This document shows positions 1 through 8,218 of a DNA stretch of 50,792 bases, piece by piece. The position numbers and the translations under genes were made by a program. The stretch is from an uncultured Pseudomonadota bacterium (GTDB lineage: Bacteria; Pseudomonadota; Alphaproteobacteria; UBA9219), in NCBI GenBank assembly GCA_903875345.1, contig CAIQVS010000332.1:1-50792 (forward strand), in the 5' to 3' direction. The notes below the pieces were generated by a model. It saw nothing but the letters and a program-made list of their open reading frames with translations. It did not search any database and had not been told where the DNA came from. Each line of letters begins with the position of its first letter. Position 1 is the first letter of the stretch.

Positions 1-139
1 GGGTGGTCGAGCGTTCCTTCGCGTGGCTCGACAAATGCCGCAGACTTTGGAAAAACTGCGAGCGTAAACTCAACACCAGCCTGAACATGGTCGCTCTCGC
101 TTTCCTCGCTCTGCTCATAAAAAGATCATGAACAGGCTC
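1..139 (+). mobile_element. 3' end of an IS5-like insertion sequence, cut by the window edge
   Basis: The window opens inside an insertion sequence. A transposase tail reads to a stop at 129-131, and eight bases later the sequence AACAGGCTC (131-139) is the probable outer end of the element. Beyond it a different reading frame, on the other strand, begins to resemble a membrane glycosyltransferase. The exact terminal inverted repeat cannot be confirmed because the left end of the element is outside the window. The boundary at 139 is inferred from where the interrupted gene resumes. Confidence 0.7.
3..131 (+). CDS. IS5-family transposase, C-terminal fragment
   Basis: Forty-two codons remain, opening with the residues VVERSFAWLDKCRRL and ending LAFLALLIKRS. 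This matches the C-terminus of DDE transposases of the IS5 family, where the catalytic glutamate lies in the VVERSFAWL segment and is followed by a basic stretch and a hydrophobic tail. The 5' part is missing at the window edge. It differs from the transposase at the right edge (VERTFCRLKDFRR), so two different IS types flank the window. Confidence 0.85.
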   Translation: MVERSFAWLDKCRRLWKNCERKLNTSLNMVALAFLALLIKRS

Positions 140-409
140 TAAGAACGGTGCGGCCAGCAGTGAGTATCCCGGCGGATACCAATGATGTGCAGCGGATAAG
201 TCACCATGAAAGAACGCTTGCGCGGCATCTAAATACTTTGATTGATCCCACCAACCATACCAGACCGGCGTTGGCACATGAATAACGTGCCATTCCAGGA
301 CAACAAAAGAAATCAGCGAGATTGCGCAACCCAGCCAGAGACAAGCCTTATTGTCGTGTAGTTTTTCAACGAGCCACGCTTGCGCACAACGAAGGGAATT
401 ATTGAGCAT
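140..409 (-). pseudogene. Membrane glycosyltransferase-like gene, truncated by the IS
   Basis: On the minus strand an ATG at 409-407 opens a frame with no stop down to the window edge. Its first 90 codons do not belong to the IS. They read as a charged N-terminus, a hydrophobic segment (LWLGCAISLISFVVLEW), then WYGWWDQSKYLDAAQAF and HHWYPPGYSLLAAPF. A short N-terminal helix followed by D-Q-x-x-Y and an H-W-Y-P-P-G-Y loop is typical of polytopic GT-C sugar transferases of the ArnT/PMT and GT39-related type (family knowledge). The frame then runs into the IS antisense, so only the N-terminus survives here. It starts 28 bases after the tldD stop and may have been cotranscribed with tldD. The family assignment is inference from a short stretch. 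Confidence 0.6.
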
Positions 410-436
410 GAAAGTTCCGTTTTAGGTTGTGCAGCT

Positions 437-1873
437 TTATGGCTTACCCCGCCCGCCGACCGTCATGTTTTCCATCCGCATCGTCGGTTGCCCGACGCCG
501 ACGGGGACGCTCTGGCCATTCTTGCCACAGGTGCCGACGCCCCCGTCCATCATCGTGTCGTTGCCGATCATGCTGATGCGCTTTAGCGCTTCGAAGCCTG
601 TGCCGACCAGTGACGCACCTTTGACCGGACGGCCAATCTTACCGTTCTCGATTTCATAGGCCTCGCTGGCCGTGAAGACGAATTTTCCAGAGGTGATGTC
701 GACCTGACCCCCACCAAAATCAACGGCATAGATACCTTTCTTCACTGAAGCGATAATCTCTTCCTTCGTCATCGAGCCGGGACGCATGATGGTATTGGTC
801 ATGCGCGGGAACGGTTGACAGGAGAAGCCTTCACGCCGCCCGTTGCCGGTCGGGTTGACTCCCATCAGCCGCGCATTAAGGCGATCCTGCATATAGCCAA
901 CCAGAACTCCGTCCTCGATCAGGGTCGTGCATTGCGACGGCGTGCCCTCGTCGTCAATCGTCAACGACCCGCGCCGCCGGTCAATTGTGCCGTCATCGAC
1001 GACCGTCACGCCCTTGGCCGCGATTTGTTGGCCAAGCAATTCTGAAAACGCCGAAGTTTTCTTGCGGTTAAAATCCCCTTCAAGTCCATGACCAATCGCT
1101 TCGTGCAACATCACGGCAGGCCAGCCGGGGCCAAGGACGACGGTCATTTCGCCCGCCGGAGCATCGACGGCCTCCAAATTGACGAGCGATTTGCGCAAAG
1201 CTTCGTCGGCGAGTTTCTGCCATTCGGCAGGTTCAAACCAGCGGTCATATTCGAGCCGCCCTCCACCGCCCATGCCGCCCGCCTCCATGCGATCGCCCTG
1301 CTTCGTCACGACTGAGACGTTGAGGCGCACCAGCGGACGAATATCGGCAGCACGCCAGCCTCCGGCGCGGATGATCTGCACCGCTTGCCAACTGCCGAGC
1401 AACGAGACACTGACCTGATGCGCACGCGGTTCCTTGGCGCGGATATAGGCATCAATCTCATGCAACAGTTTAACTTTGTCTTCAAACCCCTTGCCGCGTA
1501 GTGGATTGGTCGCGTCGTACAAATGCCGATTAGTTCCCTGCGGTGGCAAGGCCATCGCGCCGCTATGGCCAGATTTGATCGCGCGAACGGTTTCGGAGGC
1601 GCGACGAATGGCTTTTTCATCCAGCGAGACGGCGTGAGCGTAACCCGTCGCCTCGCCCGATACGGCACGAAGCCCAAAGCCCTGCGTGGTGTCAAAGCTG
1701 GCGTTCTTCAGCTTGCCGTCGTCCCAGACCATGCTTTCGGATTGACGGTATTCGAGAAACAGCTCGCCGTCGTCGGCACCTGCCAGAGCATCGCTAACCA
1801 GCCGTTCGACCGCGCCGCGATCCATGCCGGTCTGAGTGAAAAACAAATCGTCGGTTTCGGCGAGGGATGACAT
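437..1873 (-). CDS. tldD: Metalloprotease TldD
   Basis: TldD is the catalytic partner of TldE (PmbA). The pair forms a cytoplasmic protease that trims unfolded peptides and matures microcin B17 in E. coli. The 478-residue product has the expected length. The zinc motif HEAIGH lies at residues 257-262, within the larger conserved stretch that continues GLEGDFNRK. The C-terminal glycine-rich segment contains GKNGQSVPVGVGQP, a family signature of the TldD/PmbA fold. No tldE/pmbA gene is in the window, so the partner must lie elsewhere. The gene faces away from asd, and a truncated membrane protein gene follows 28 bases after its stop. The identification is firm. Confidence 0.95.
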   Translation of the reverse strand: MSSLAETDDLFFTQTGMDRGAVERLVSDALAGADDGELFLEYRQSESMVWDDGKLKNASFDTTQGFGLRAVSGEATGYAHAVSLDEKAIRRASETVRAIKSGHSGAMALPPQGTNRHLYDATNPLRGKGFEDKVKLLHEIDAYIRAKEPRAHQVSVSLLGSWQAVQIIRAGGWRAADIRPLVRLNVSVVTKQGDRMEAGGMGGGGRLEYDRWFEPAEWQKLADEALRKSLVNLEAVDAPAGEMTVVLGPGWPAVMLHEAIGHGLEGDFNRKKTSAFSELLGQQIAAKGVTVVDDGTIDRRRGSLTIDDEGTPSQCTTLIEDGVLVGYMQDRLNARLMGVNPTGNGRREGFSCQPFPRMTNTIMRPGSMTKEEIIASVKKGIYAVDFGGGQVDITSGKFVFTASEAYEIENGKIGRPVKGASLVGTGFEALKRISMIGNDTMMDGGVGTCGKNGQSVPVGVGQPTMRMENMTVGGRGKP

Positions 1874-1902
1874 GGCGGCTCCGTTTATAGCTTCAGGGGC
1901 TT

Positions 1903-1930
1903 AATATAGGCATAGTTTGAGGGAAAACAA
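1903..1930 (-). promoter_or_regulatory. Candidate tldD promoter
   Basis: Read on the minus strand, TTGTTT (1930-1925) is followed after 16 bases by TATATT (1908-1903), about 30 bases before the tldD start codon. This resembles a sigma-70 type promoter with a short spacer. It rests on sequence similarity alone. Confidence 0.4.
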
Positions 1931-1958
1931 ATCTGAGCTTAAAGCATATTTCTGGAGG

Positions 1959-1988
1959 TTGCAGCGGATGTGTAGTTTCGCCTACACT
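1959..1988 (+). promoter_or_regulatory. Candidate asd promoter
   Basis: TTGCAG (1959-1964) and TACACT (1983-1988) are separated by 18 bases and lie about 33 bases upstream of the asd start. With the minus-strand candidate at 1903-1930 they would make the tldD-asd gap a divergent promoter region. Both boxes are imperfect matches to the consensus. Confidence 0.35.
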
Positions 1989-2020
1989 GTGCTGCATAAC
2001 ACTAACGTAAGGCCATGATC

Positions 2021-3040
2021 ATGAAAAAATACAAAGTCGCCGTTGTCGGCGCTACGGGCGCGGTAGGGCGCGAGATGCTGAAGACTTTGGCGGAACGGGA
2101 GTTTCCGGTTTCGGACGTCATTGCGCTGGCTTCAGGAAAATCGGCAGGCAGCGAGGTCAGTTTCGGCGAGGACGATGTCCTGACGGTACAGGACCTTGCC
2201 GATTATAATTTCAAGGGTACTGATATTTGCCTGTCCTCGGCAGGCGCAAAAATCTCGGCAGAGTTCGCGCCACGCGCGGGCAAAGCGGGATGTGTCGTGA
2301 TCGACAACACATCGCATTTTCGCATGGATCCGGATGTTCCTCTGGTTGTGCCGGAGGTCAATCCGCAAGCGATTGCCGACTATACCAAACGCAACATCAT
2401 CGCCAATCCGAATTGCTCGACGATCCAGATGGTCGTCGCTTTGAAACCGCTGCATGAAGCGGCCACAATCAAGCGCATCGTCGTTGCGACCTATCAATCG
2501 GTTTCCGGCGCAGGCAAGGAGGCGATGGACGAGCTGTTCACACAGTCGCGCGCTATTTTTGTCAATGATGAACTCGTCAAAGAAGTGTTCAAGAAACAGA
2601 TCGCCTTCAACGTCATTCCGCAGATCGACGTGTTCATGGAGGACGGATCGACCAAAGAAGAATGGAAAATGGTGGCTGAGACAAAGAAAATCCTCGACCC
2701 GAAGATCAAGGTTTCAGCAACCTGCGTGCGCGTACCGGTGTTCATCTGCCATGCCGAGGCGGTGAATATCGAGTTTGAAAAGCCGATCAGCGCCGCCGAA
2801 GCGCGGGCGCTGCTGAAGAAGGCTCCGGGCGTGACTGTCATCGACCATCATCATGAGGAGGGATTTGTCACACCGGTCGAATGCGCGGGCGAGGACAACA
2901 CGTTCGTCAGCCGCATCCGCGAAGACGGTTCGGTCGAAAGCGGCCTGTCGATGTGGATCGTTGCCGACAATCTGCGCAAAGGCGCGGCGCTGAACGCGGT
3001 GCAGATTGCGGAAATTCTGGCGCGGGATTATCTGAAATAA
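2021..3040 (+). CDS. asd: Aspartate-semialdehyde dehydrogenase
   Basis: The enzyme reduces aspartyl phosphate to aspartate semialdehyde with NADPH. This is the branch point to diaminopimelate/lysine, threonine and methionine. The NADP-binding motif GATGAVG is close to the N-terminus, and the catalytic cysteine is in NPNCS (Cys134 counting from the upstream ATG). The segment RVPVFICHAEAV carries the histidine region of the active site. Two in-frame ATGs exist, at 2015 and 2021. TAAGG at 2008-2012 is only two bases from the first but eight from the second, so 2021 is preferred, giving 339 residues. Two further diaminopimelate genes, dapB and dapA, are in the window. dapB is on the same strand, separated by one small unknown gene. 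Confidence 0.95.
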   Translation: MKKYKVAVVGATGAVGREMLKTLAEREFPVSDVIALASGKSAGSEVSFGEDDVLTVQDLADYNFKGTDICLSSAGAKISAEFAPRAGKAGCVVIDNTSHFRMDPDVPLVVPEVNPQAIADYTKRNIIANPNCSTIQMVVALKPLHEAATIKRIVVATYQSVSGAGKEAMDELFTQSRAIFVNDELVKEVFKKQIAFNVIPQIDVFMEDGSTKEEWKMVAETKKILDPKIKVSATCVRVPVFICHAEAVNIEFEKPISAAEARALLKKAPGVTVIDHHHEEGFVTPVECAGEDNTFVSRIREDGSVESGLSMWIVADNLRKGAALNAVQIAEILARDYLK

Positions 3041-3143
3041 TAGTCTGATTTGTGGCTGGAACGGGCTGCAACAATCCCTGATGGTATTTGCTTGCAGGAT
3101 GTTCCCGCCCCATACAAGTTGGCTCTCTTTGTGGGAATGTATA

Positions 3144-3575
3144 ATGTCCGTTGTCATTGATATCTCGAAATATCTTCAGATAAAGGGCGAACGTGGGGCT
3201 GAAGCAGCCATAGAAACTTTAGTAGCAGATGCAGAACTGCCGATAACCCCTGCAACAGCTTCGCTTGGCTACAAGAATAGAACGATTTTCACCGCAGCAT
3301 TGCCCTTTGTCTGGGTTATTGGACATTTTGACGACGACCGAGTCACCGAACCTCTTTCATTTATCGGCGTCGGGATGACGAAAGAACGAGCGCTTTGCGA
3401 TTTACTCGACAGATGCCTGTTTCCCGAAATGAATGGGGACACGTATTCTCGTTTGCAAAATGCTCTGCGTGTTACCTTAAGAATTGGCCTGCTTGATTGT
3501 ACAATGGAGCCCACCGCTTCACCCATACGCAATCCTGTCCCAGTATCCGTGCCCTTGCTGGCAGCCACAGCCTGA
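3144..3575 (+). CDS. Hypothetical protein between asd and dapB
   Basis: I do not recognise this 143-residue protein. The start at 3144 is chosen because GGGA (3133-3136) sits seven bases upstream, and the longer frame from 3081 lacks a ribosome site. The sequence starts MSVVIDISKYLQIKGERG, has a mid-region with FVWVIGHFDDD and ERALCDLLDRCLFPEMNG, and no obvious membrane segment. Its codons are poorer in G and C than those of asd and dapB, which may mean later acquisition. It ends 57 bases before the dapB start on the same strand, so it is probably cotranscribed with its neighbours. Whether it is a conserved gene cannot be decided here. Confidence 0.55.
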   Translation: MSVVIDISKYLQIKGERGAEAAIETLVADAELPITPATASLGYKNRTIFTAALPFVWVIGHFDDDRVTEPLSFIGVGMTKERALCDLLDRCLFPEMNGDTYSRLQNALRVTLRIGLLDCTMEPTASPIRNPVPVSVPLLAATA

Positions 3576-3632
3576 ACTTGTCTCTGTCGCGCCTCTGTGG
3601 TTTCCTGTACTCCAAATTGTCGGAGAGTTTTC

Positions 3633-4361
3633 ATGATCCATATCGGACTTCTAGGCTACGCTGGTCGCATGGGGCAACAGATCGCCGCCGTTATCGCCGA
3701 ACGTGATTCCTGTCAGCTCGTGGCGGGATTGGTGCGCGAAGGCAAGGCTGCTCCAAAAGCGGATGGCGAAGTTCTGTTGTCCCCCAATCCTGATGAAGTG
3801 GTGGCCACGAGCGATATTATTATCGACTTTACACTGGCTTCAGCGACGCCGGATTTTGTCCGGTTGGCGGCCAAGCATCGCAAGGCCTTCGTTTCCGGCA
3901 CGACCGGCATGGATGCGGCGGGTATCACGGCGTTGCGCGAGGCGGCGAAAACCATACCCGTCCTTTACGCTCCGAATACAAGCTTGTCTTTGGCGGCGAT
4001 GAAGCAGATCACGGCGCTGGCAGCAAAACTGCTGGGACGTTTTGATTACGATGTCGCCATATTGGATGAGCATCACCGGCACAAGAAAGACGCGCCATCG
4101 GGCACGGCCAAGGCTTTGGGCGAAGCGGTGCAAAGCGGTAATGGAGGCTTGAAAACGCCGAGCTATGCCGCGATCCGCGCCGGAGAGATCGTCGGCGAGC
4201 ACGAGATAGTTTTCGCCGGAGCGGGCGAGCTGATCCGCCTACGCCATTCCGTCACCGACCGCCGCATCTTCGCGCAAGGCGCGGTCGACGCGGCACTGTG
4301 GCTGCATGGAAAACCGGCGGGATTCTACGGCATGGATGATGTGTTGAAACTTAGCGAATAG
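3633..4361 (+). CDS. dapB: 4-hydroxy-tetrahydrodipicolinate reductase
   Basis: DapB reduces hydroxy-tetrahydrodipicolinate with NAD(P)H, the second committed step to diaminopimelate and lysine. An N-terminal Rossmann motif, GYAGRMG (residues 8-14), precedes the family signature EHHRHKKDAPSGTA (about residues 146-159), which holds the catalytic histidine and lysine. The ATG at 3633 follows GGAGAG (3622-3627) with a five-base gap, so the longer frame from 3597 is rejected. At 242 residues it is shorter than the E. coli enzyme but complete in its motifs. The gene ends four bases before the convergent unknown gene on the minus strand. Confidence 0.95.
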   Translation: MIHIGLLGYAGRMGQQIAAVIAERDSCQLVAGLVREGKAAPKADGEVLLSPNPDEVVATSDIIIDFTLASATPDFVRLAAKHRKAFVSGTTGMDAAGITALREAAKTIPVLYAPNTSLSLAAMKQITALAAKLLGRFDYDVAILDEHHRHKKDAPSGTAKALGEAVQSGNGGLKTPSYAAIRAGEIVGEHEIVFAGAGELIRLRHSVTDRRIFAQGAVDAALWLHGKPAGFYGMDDVLKLSE

Positions 4362-4365
4362 CCGT

Positions 4366-4827
4366 TCAGGCACTCTTCGCTTCGGGTTCGTCGGCGAGGG
4401 AGGTGAATTCGTCTTCGTGCATCGTCTGACCCAAATCCCACATTTTTTCGACTGTATCGCGCGCCATTTGCCGCCAGCGACGCGTTTCGGCCTGACTTGC
4501 GATCAGTTTCTGCTCCAGTTCGGCGGCACGTTGCCGCCACAACTCGGCTTCGGCGGATCGCATCTGAAGATCATTCCGTGTGGCACATAATTGCTGACGC
4601 AATTCATTATTTTCGATTTCAAGTTCGACGGATGGCGTCATGAAAAATGGCATCGGCAGACCACGACGCTGTTTCTGAGCGGCGGCGCGGGCAAGGTCGC
4701 CGAACGACAATCCCCTTTGCATCAGAACCTGCCGCGCCTTGCGCACAGCGACAACCGCTTCGCCATCATGCGACGAGTCGGCGAGGGCAAGAATTTTGTC
4801 GAGTTGGCTGGGTTGCTGGGAACTCAT
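4366..4827 (-). CDS. Hypothetical coiled-coil protein with DUF2786-like start
   Basis: The protein has 153 residues from the ATG at 4827; an upstream GTG at 4893 is possible but has no ribosome site. The first 45 residues (LDKILALADSSHDGEAV, then AVRKARQVLMQRGLS) resemble the start of DUF2786 domains, in which a leucine-rich helix pair precedes a K-x-G-L-S turn. That resemblance is weak and I do not rely on it. Residues about 65-130 form a coiled coil (EIENNELRQQL and AELWRQRAAELEQKL) ending in an acidic tail. No transmembrane segment is visible. Function unknown. It converges on dapB and lies downstream of the HNH nuclease gene on the same strand. Confidence 0.65.
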   Translation of the reverse strand: MSSQQPSQLDKILALADSSHDGEAVVAVRKARQVLMQRGLSFGDLARAAAQKQRRGLPMPFFMTPSVELEIENNELRQQLCATRNDLQMRSAEAELWRQRAAELEQKLIASQAETRRWRQMARDTVEKMWDLGQTMHEDEFTSLADEPEAKSA

Positions 4828-4914
4828 TGAATCATCGTACAGAAACAGGACTGATTCGCATATTCGATAGTTGAGGCGGAGACGAAAAAACACCGATGCA
4901 GCACACAGCCAAAA

Positions 4915-5478
4915 TTAACCCTGTTCAAGCTCCGTATCCCAGTAAAGATAATCGCGCCAACTTTGGTGTAGGTAATTCGGCGGAAAGGCACGACCGTTTT
5001 CCTGAAGCTCATGGCTTAGGGGACGCCAAGGTTTTTGCCGTGGGTGCATGTGGCATTGATCCGGCAAGCGGTTTCCCTTCTTCAAATTGCACTGGCCACA
5101 GGCGGTAACGACGTTTTCCCATATGGTGCGACCACCCTTTGAGCGCGGGACGACATGATCAAAAGTTAAATCCTGCGTCGGGCGGTGATGGCCGCAATAT
5201 TGGCAACTGAAACTGTCGCGCAGAAACACGTTGAATCGCGTGAAGGCAGGATAGCGCGAAGAGGCAATGTATTCCTTAAGCGCGATAACGCTTGGCAGTT
5301 TCATGCGAAAGCTGGGAGAATGAACCTCGCGGTCATATTCGGAGAGGATGTTAACACGGTCAAGAAAGACCGCCTTGACAGTGTCTTGCCACGACCACAG
5401 CGATAAAGGAAAATAACTCAACGGACGGAAATCCGCGTTAAGAACCAAGGCGGGGCAATTTTCAAGCGACGGCGTCAA
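4915..5478 (-). CDS. HNH endonuclease family protein
   Basis: This 187-residue protein carries a complete HNH nuclease core. There are two zinc-knuckle cysteine pairs (CQYC at 92-95, CGQC at 127-130), the catalytic region FDHVVPRSKGG (from residue 106) and a conserved asparagine (N122). The N-terminal 85 residues (ALVLNADFRPLSYFPLS) match the free-standing COG1403-type HNH proteins widespread in alphaproteobacteria, whose cell role is unsettled. It is not next to a restriction or phage gene set. The start is a TTG, supported by GGGGAG nine bases upstream; no ATG occurs before about residue 60. It is probably a DNA-acting nuclease, substrate unknown. Confidence 0.85.
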   Translation of the reverse strand: MTPSLENCPALVLNADFRPLSYFPLSLWSWQDTVKAVFLDRVNILSEYDREVHSPSFRMKLPSVIALKEYIASSRYPAFTRFNVFLRDSFSCQYCGHHRPTQDLTFDHVVPRSKGGRTIWENVVTACGQCNLKKGNRLPDQCHMHPRQKPWRPLSHELQENGRAFPPNYLHQSWRDYLYWDTELEQG

Positions 5479-5534
5479 CTCCGTGGGCTCCCCTGCAAAC
5501 CTGTCATTCGCTGACCATAAGTGCTATAAACGCT

Positions 5535-5546
5535 ACAAAGCTTTGT
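5535..5546. promoter_or_regulatory. Perfect 12-base palindrome upstream of the HNH gene
   Basis: ACAAAGCTTTGT is a perfect palindrome about 60 bases upstream of the HNH start codon, in a 234-base gap with no other gene seen. A dimeric regulator could bind there. With only one copy the idea is untested. Confidence 0.3.
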
Positions 5547-5712
5547 GCGTCAGTGAACGACAAGTCGAATCAAGACTAAGTTAACCATGATGTAGTAAAT
5601 CCTCAGCAAATTGTCCATAGATGTCGTCGTTAGCAGCCCAAAGCCGAATTGGGCGCGTTACACTAAAGGTCACTGTGCAAAAGGCGGGTTCTTGCTCAAC
5701 TGATCCTACGAT

Positions 5713-6033
5713 TCAATGGATCGTGTGGTCGGTGTTATGATTTTCAGGACGCCCAAGATCAAGGCGTGTCGCCACACTGACAAGGCCTTGCCTCAATTGC
5801 GTGTTGGCTTGTGCCAAAAGCTGTAGCTGCTGGTCATAATTGCGCTGCTGTTTCTGCACTTGCGCCAAAGCTTCGGCAAGTCTTTGCGCGGTGCGAACTT
5901 GTTGATTGGCAGCTTCGGTCAGCGCCGCCGATACGCTGTCGCGGAGCTTACGCATCCACAACGCCGCCACCACCACAAAACTTATGGCTGAAACAGACGT
6001 GACAGCTACGACGATGAGAATCCAGCTAAGCAT
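5713..6033 (-). CDS. Small membrane-anchored coiled-coil protein
   Basis: The 106-residue product begins with one strong transmembrane segment (residues 3-25, MLSWILIVVAVTSVSAIS onward). A heptad-rich helix follows (AQRLAEALAQVQKQQRN and QQLQLLAQANTQLRQGL) and a short polar tail. The topology is that of a short anchored rod. The ATG at 6033 has AGGA eight bases upstream, whereas the longer frame would need a TTG at 6069 without a ribosome site. The family is not recognised. It is divergent from the ABC-2 permease gene across about 130 bases. Confidence 0.65.
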   Translation of the reverse strand: MLSWILIVVAVTSVSAISFVVVAALWMRKLRDSVSAALTEAANQQVRTAQRLAEALAQVQKQQRNYDQQLQLLAQANTQLRQGLVSVATRLDLGRPENHNTDHTIH

Positions 6034-6164
6034 TCTCGTGATCCTATCTGTTTTGCGTCCAAAACTCAAGGCCGACGGCAGGCCGATTTAATTGCATAAC
6101 TCGTCACATACAAGGCTCGTTGTATATCCTTGCCTCGCCACAAAAAATCCGTCAAAAAGAGGTT

Positions 6165-7007
6165 ATGAACTCCCCATCTTCCATCGCATCCCCACAGACT
6201 GAGTCCGCACCGGTCTCAGCGCCTCAACCACGAGAAATTGGCGCGGTGAATTGGCTCGGACTTTGGGTTCTGACCGGCAAAGAGATCGGTCGTTTCGTCA
6301 AGGTTTATGCTCAAACCTTAATTGCGCCCGTCATCACAACTTTATTGTTTTATGCCATCTTTTCTCTGGCGATGGGTGGTGGGCAGCGCACAATTGGCGG
6401 CATGTCCTATCTTGCGTTTCTTGCGCCTGGACTGATCATGATGTCGATGGCGCAGAACGCTTTTGCCAACACATCAAGCTCAATCGTGATTTCCAAGATG
6501 CAAGGCAATATTGTCGACGTTCTGATGCCGCCTCTGTCACCAATGGAGCTGACGATCGGTTACACATTGGGCGGGGTTTTCCGTGGCGTTGCCGTCGGTA
6601 TCGTCTCGGTCTTGGCGCTGGCGGCGTTTATCGATGTGCCCCTTATGCACCCGGCCTATATCATCTATCATGCTACCATGGGGTCGATGATGCTGGCGCT
6701 GCTGGGGATAATCGGCGGCATCTGGTCGGATAAATTCGATCATTTGGCATCGGTGCAGAATTTTATCATCATGCCGGCCACTTTTCTGTCCGGCACATTC
6801 TATACAGCTGATCGTCTGCCCGATGCTTGGCGATTCTTGTGTCATGTGAATCCTTTTTTCTACATGATCGACGGGTTTCGCTATGGCTTCATCGGCGTGT
6901 CGGACGGTACGCTTGGCTTCGGCTTGGCTATCATGTTCCTAATCAACGCCGCCTTGCTGACAATCACCTACGGCATGATTGACGCCGGATACAAACTCAA
7001 GTCGTAA
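6165..7007 (+). CDS. ABC-2 type transporter permease
   Basis: This is a 280-residue inner-membrane protein of the ABC-2 family. A cytoplasmic N-terminus of about 35 residues is followed by six hydrophobic segments. The region FLSGTFYTADRLPDAWRF, then NPFFYMIDGFRYGFIG, is the family signature just before the last helix, as in NodJ/YadH-like exporters. Such permeases pair with a separate ATPase to export drugs, polysaccharide or lipid. No ATPase gene is adjacent, so the partner is encoded elsewhere. The ATG at 6165 follows AAGAGG closely, and the longer TTG-initiated frame is rejected. It sits 17 bases before argD and may share its transcript. The substrate cannot be inferred. Confidence 0.85.
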   Translation: MNSPSSIASPQTESAPVSAPQPREIGAVNWLGLWVLTGKEIGRFVKVYAQTLIAPVITTLLFYAIFSLAMGGGQRTIGGMSYLAFLAPGLIMMSMAQNAFANTSSSIVISKMQGNIVDVLMPPLSPMELTIGYTLGGVFRGVAVGIVSVLALAAFIDVPLMHPAYIIYHATMGSMMLALLGIIGGIWSDKFDHLASVQNFIIMPATFLSGTFYTADRLPDAWRFLCHVNPFFYMIDGFRYGFIGVSDGTLGFGLAIMFLINAALLTITYGMIDAGYKLKS

Positions 7008-7024
7008 AAGAAGAAAGACACGCC

Positions 7025-8218
7025 ATGCCCCGCACCGGTTTTCCAGTCATGATGCCCGTTTACGCCAAGTCCGGGATCACTTTCGAACGCGGCGAGGGCG
7101 TGTATCTGTATGACAACAAGGGACAACGTTATCTGGATTTTGTCGGCGGCATAGCCGTTACTGGTCTTGGTCATTGCCATCCCTATGTCGTCAAAGCACT
7201 GAAGGAGCAGGCGGACAAGGTTTGGATTTTGTCCAACTCTCACACTTCGCCGCCGACGGATCGGCTGGCTGAACGGCTGATCGATCTGACGTTTGCCGAG
7301 ACGGTATTCTTCCAGAATTCCGGCGTTGAAGCGTGGGAATGCGGCGTCAAGACCGTGCGGAAATATTTCAGCAGCATCGGCCAACCGCAGCGCTATCGTA
7401 TCATCACCTTCAAGGGCTGTTTTCATGGGCGTACTCTCGCCGCCATTGCCGCCTCAAAAACGGACAAAATGGTCAAGGGTTTCGGACCGATGGTGGACGG
7501 CTTTGATCAGGTCGCATGGGGCAATCTAAACGAAGTGCGCGCCGCGATCACGGAGCAAACCGCTGCGATCCATATTGAGCCTGTGATCGGCGAAGGCGGT
7601 ATGAAACCTGCTGATCCCGAATTTCTCCGCGCTCTTCGCGCCGCCTGCGACGAATTCGGCCTGCTGCTCTATTTCGACGAGATCCAATGCGGCATGGGGC
7701 GCACCGGCAAACTGTTCGCGCATGAATGGGCAGGAGTGACGCCGGATGTAATGTGCATCGCCAAGGCGCTCGGCAACGGCTTTCCCATCGGGGCGTGCCT
7801 AGCGACGTCAAAAGCGGCGCAAGGAATGACCGTCGGAACGCATGGTTCGACCTATGGCGGCAATCCGCTGGCGACGGCGGTCGGCAATGCCGTACTCGAC
7901 ATTATGACGCAACCGGGCTTTCTGGATAGGGTCATACGCAAAGGCGATTATCTGTGGCAAAAGCTGGACGATTTGGTAAAGCGTCATCCGAAGATTTTTA
8001 TCGAACATCGCGGTAAAGGCTTGATGCAGGGCATTTGCTGCGCGGCAGCGATCTCGAACGAGGATTTCATCAAGGCGTTGCGCGCAGAAAAATTGATGAC
8101 GGTCGCCGCCGGCGACAATATGTTCCGGTTACTGCCGCCGCTGATTGTCACCGAATCCGAAATCGACGAGGCGATTGCCATTATCGATCGCGTCACAGCG
8201 AAAATGGTCGCAGCATGA
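7025..8218 (+). CDS. argD: Class III aminotransferase, probably acetylornithine aminotransferase
   Basis: This is a PLP-dependent fold-type I aminotransferase of subgroup III, 397 residues. The PLP lysine lies in IAKALGNGFPIGA (Lys247). The pyridine-nitrogen aspartate is Asp218 in YFDEIQCGMGRTG, and the phosphate-binding region includes FFQNSGVEAWECGVK. Length and motifs fit ArgD, which converts N-acetylglutamate semialdehyde to N-acetylornithine and can also act on succinyl-diaminopimelate. That second activity would suit a window with asd, dapA and dapB. Related 4-aminobutyrate aminotransferases are an alternative, though the absence of an argF neighbour leaves the call open. Its stop overlaps the lipoprotein start (ATGATG at 8215). 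Confidence 0.8.
   Translation: MPRTGFPVMMPVYAKSGITFERGEGVYLYDNKGQRYLDFVGGIAVTGLGHCHPYVVKALKEQADKVWILSNSHTSPPTDRLAERLIDLTFAETVFFQNSGVEAWECGVKTVRKYFSSIGQPQRYRIITFKGCFHGRTLAAIAASKTDKMVKGFGPMVDGFDQVAWGNLNEVRAAITEQTAAIHIEPVIGEGGMKPADPEFLRALRAACDEFGLLLYFDEIQCGMGRTGKLFAHEWAGVTPDVMCIAKALGNGFPIGACLATSKAAQGMTVGTHGSTYGGNPLATAVGNAVLDIMTQPGFLDRVIRKGDYLWQKLDDLVKRHPKIFIEHRGKGLMQGICCAAAISNEDFIKALRAEKLMTVAAGDNMFRLLPPLIVTESEIDEAIAIIDRVTAKMVAA

Noticed and set aside
2015-2020. Upstream ATG as asd start
   Set aside because: The ribosome site is only two bases away, too close for initiation; the ATG at 2021 has normal spacing.
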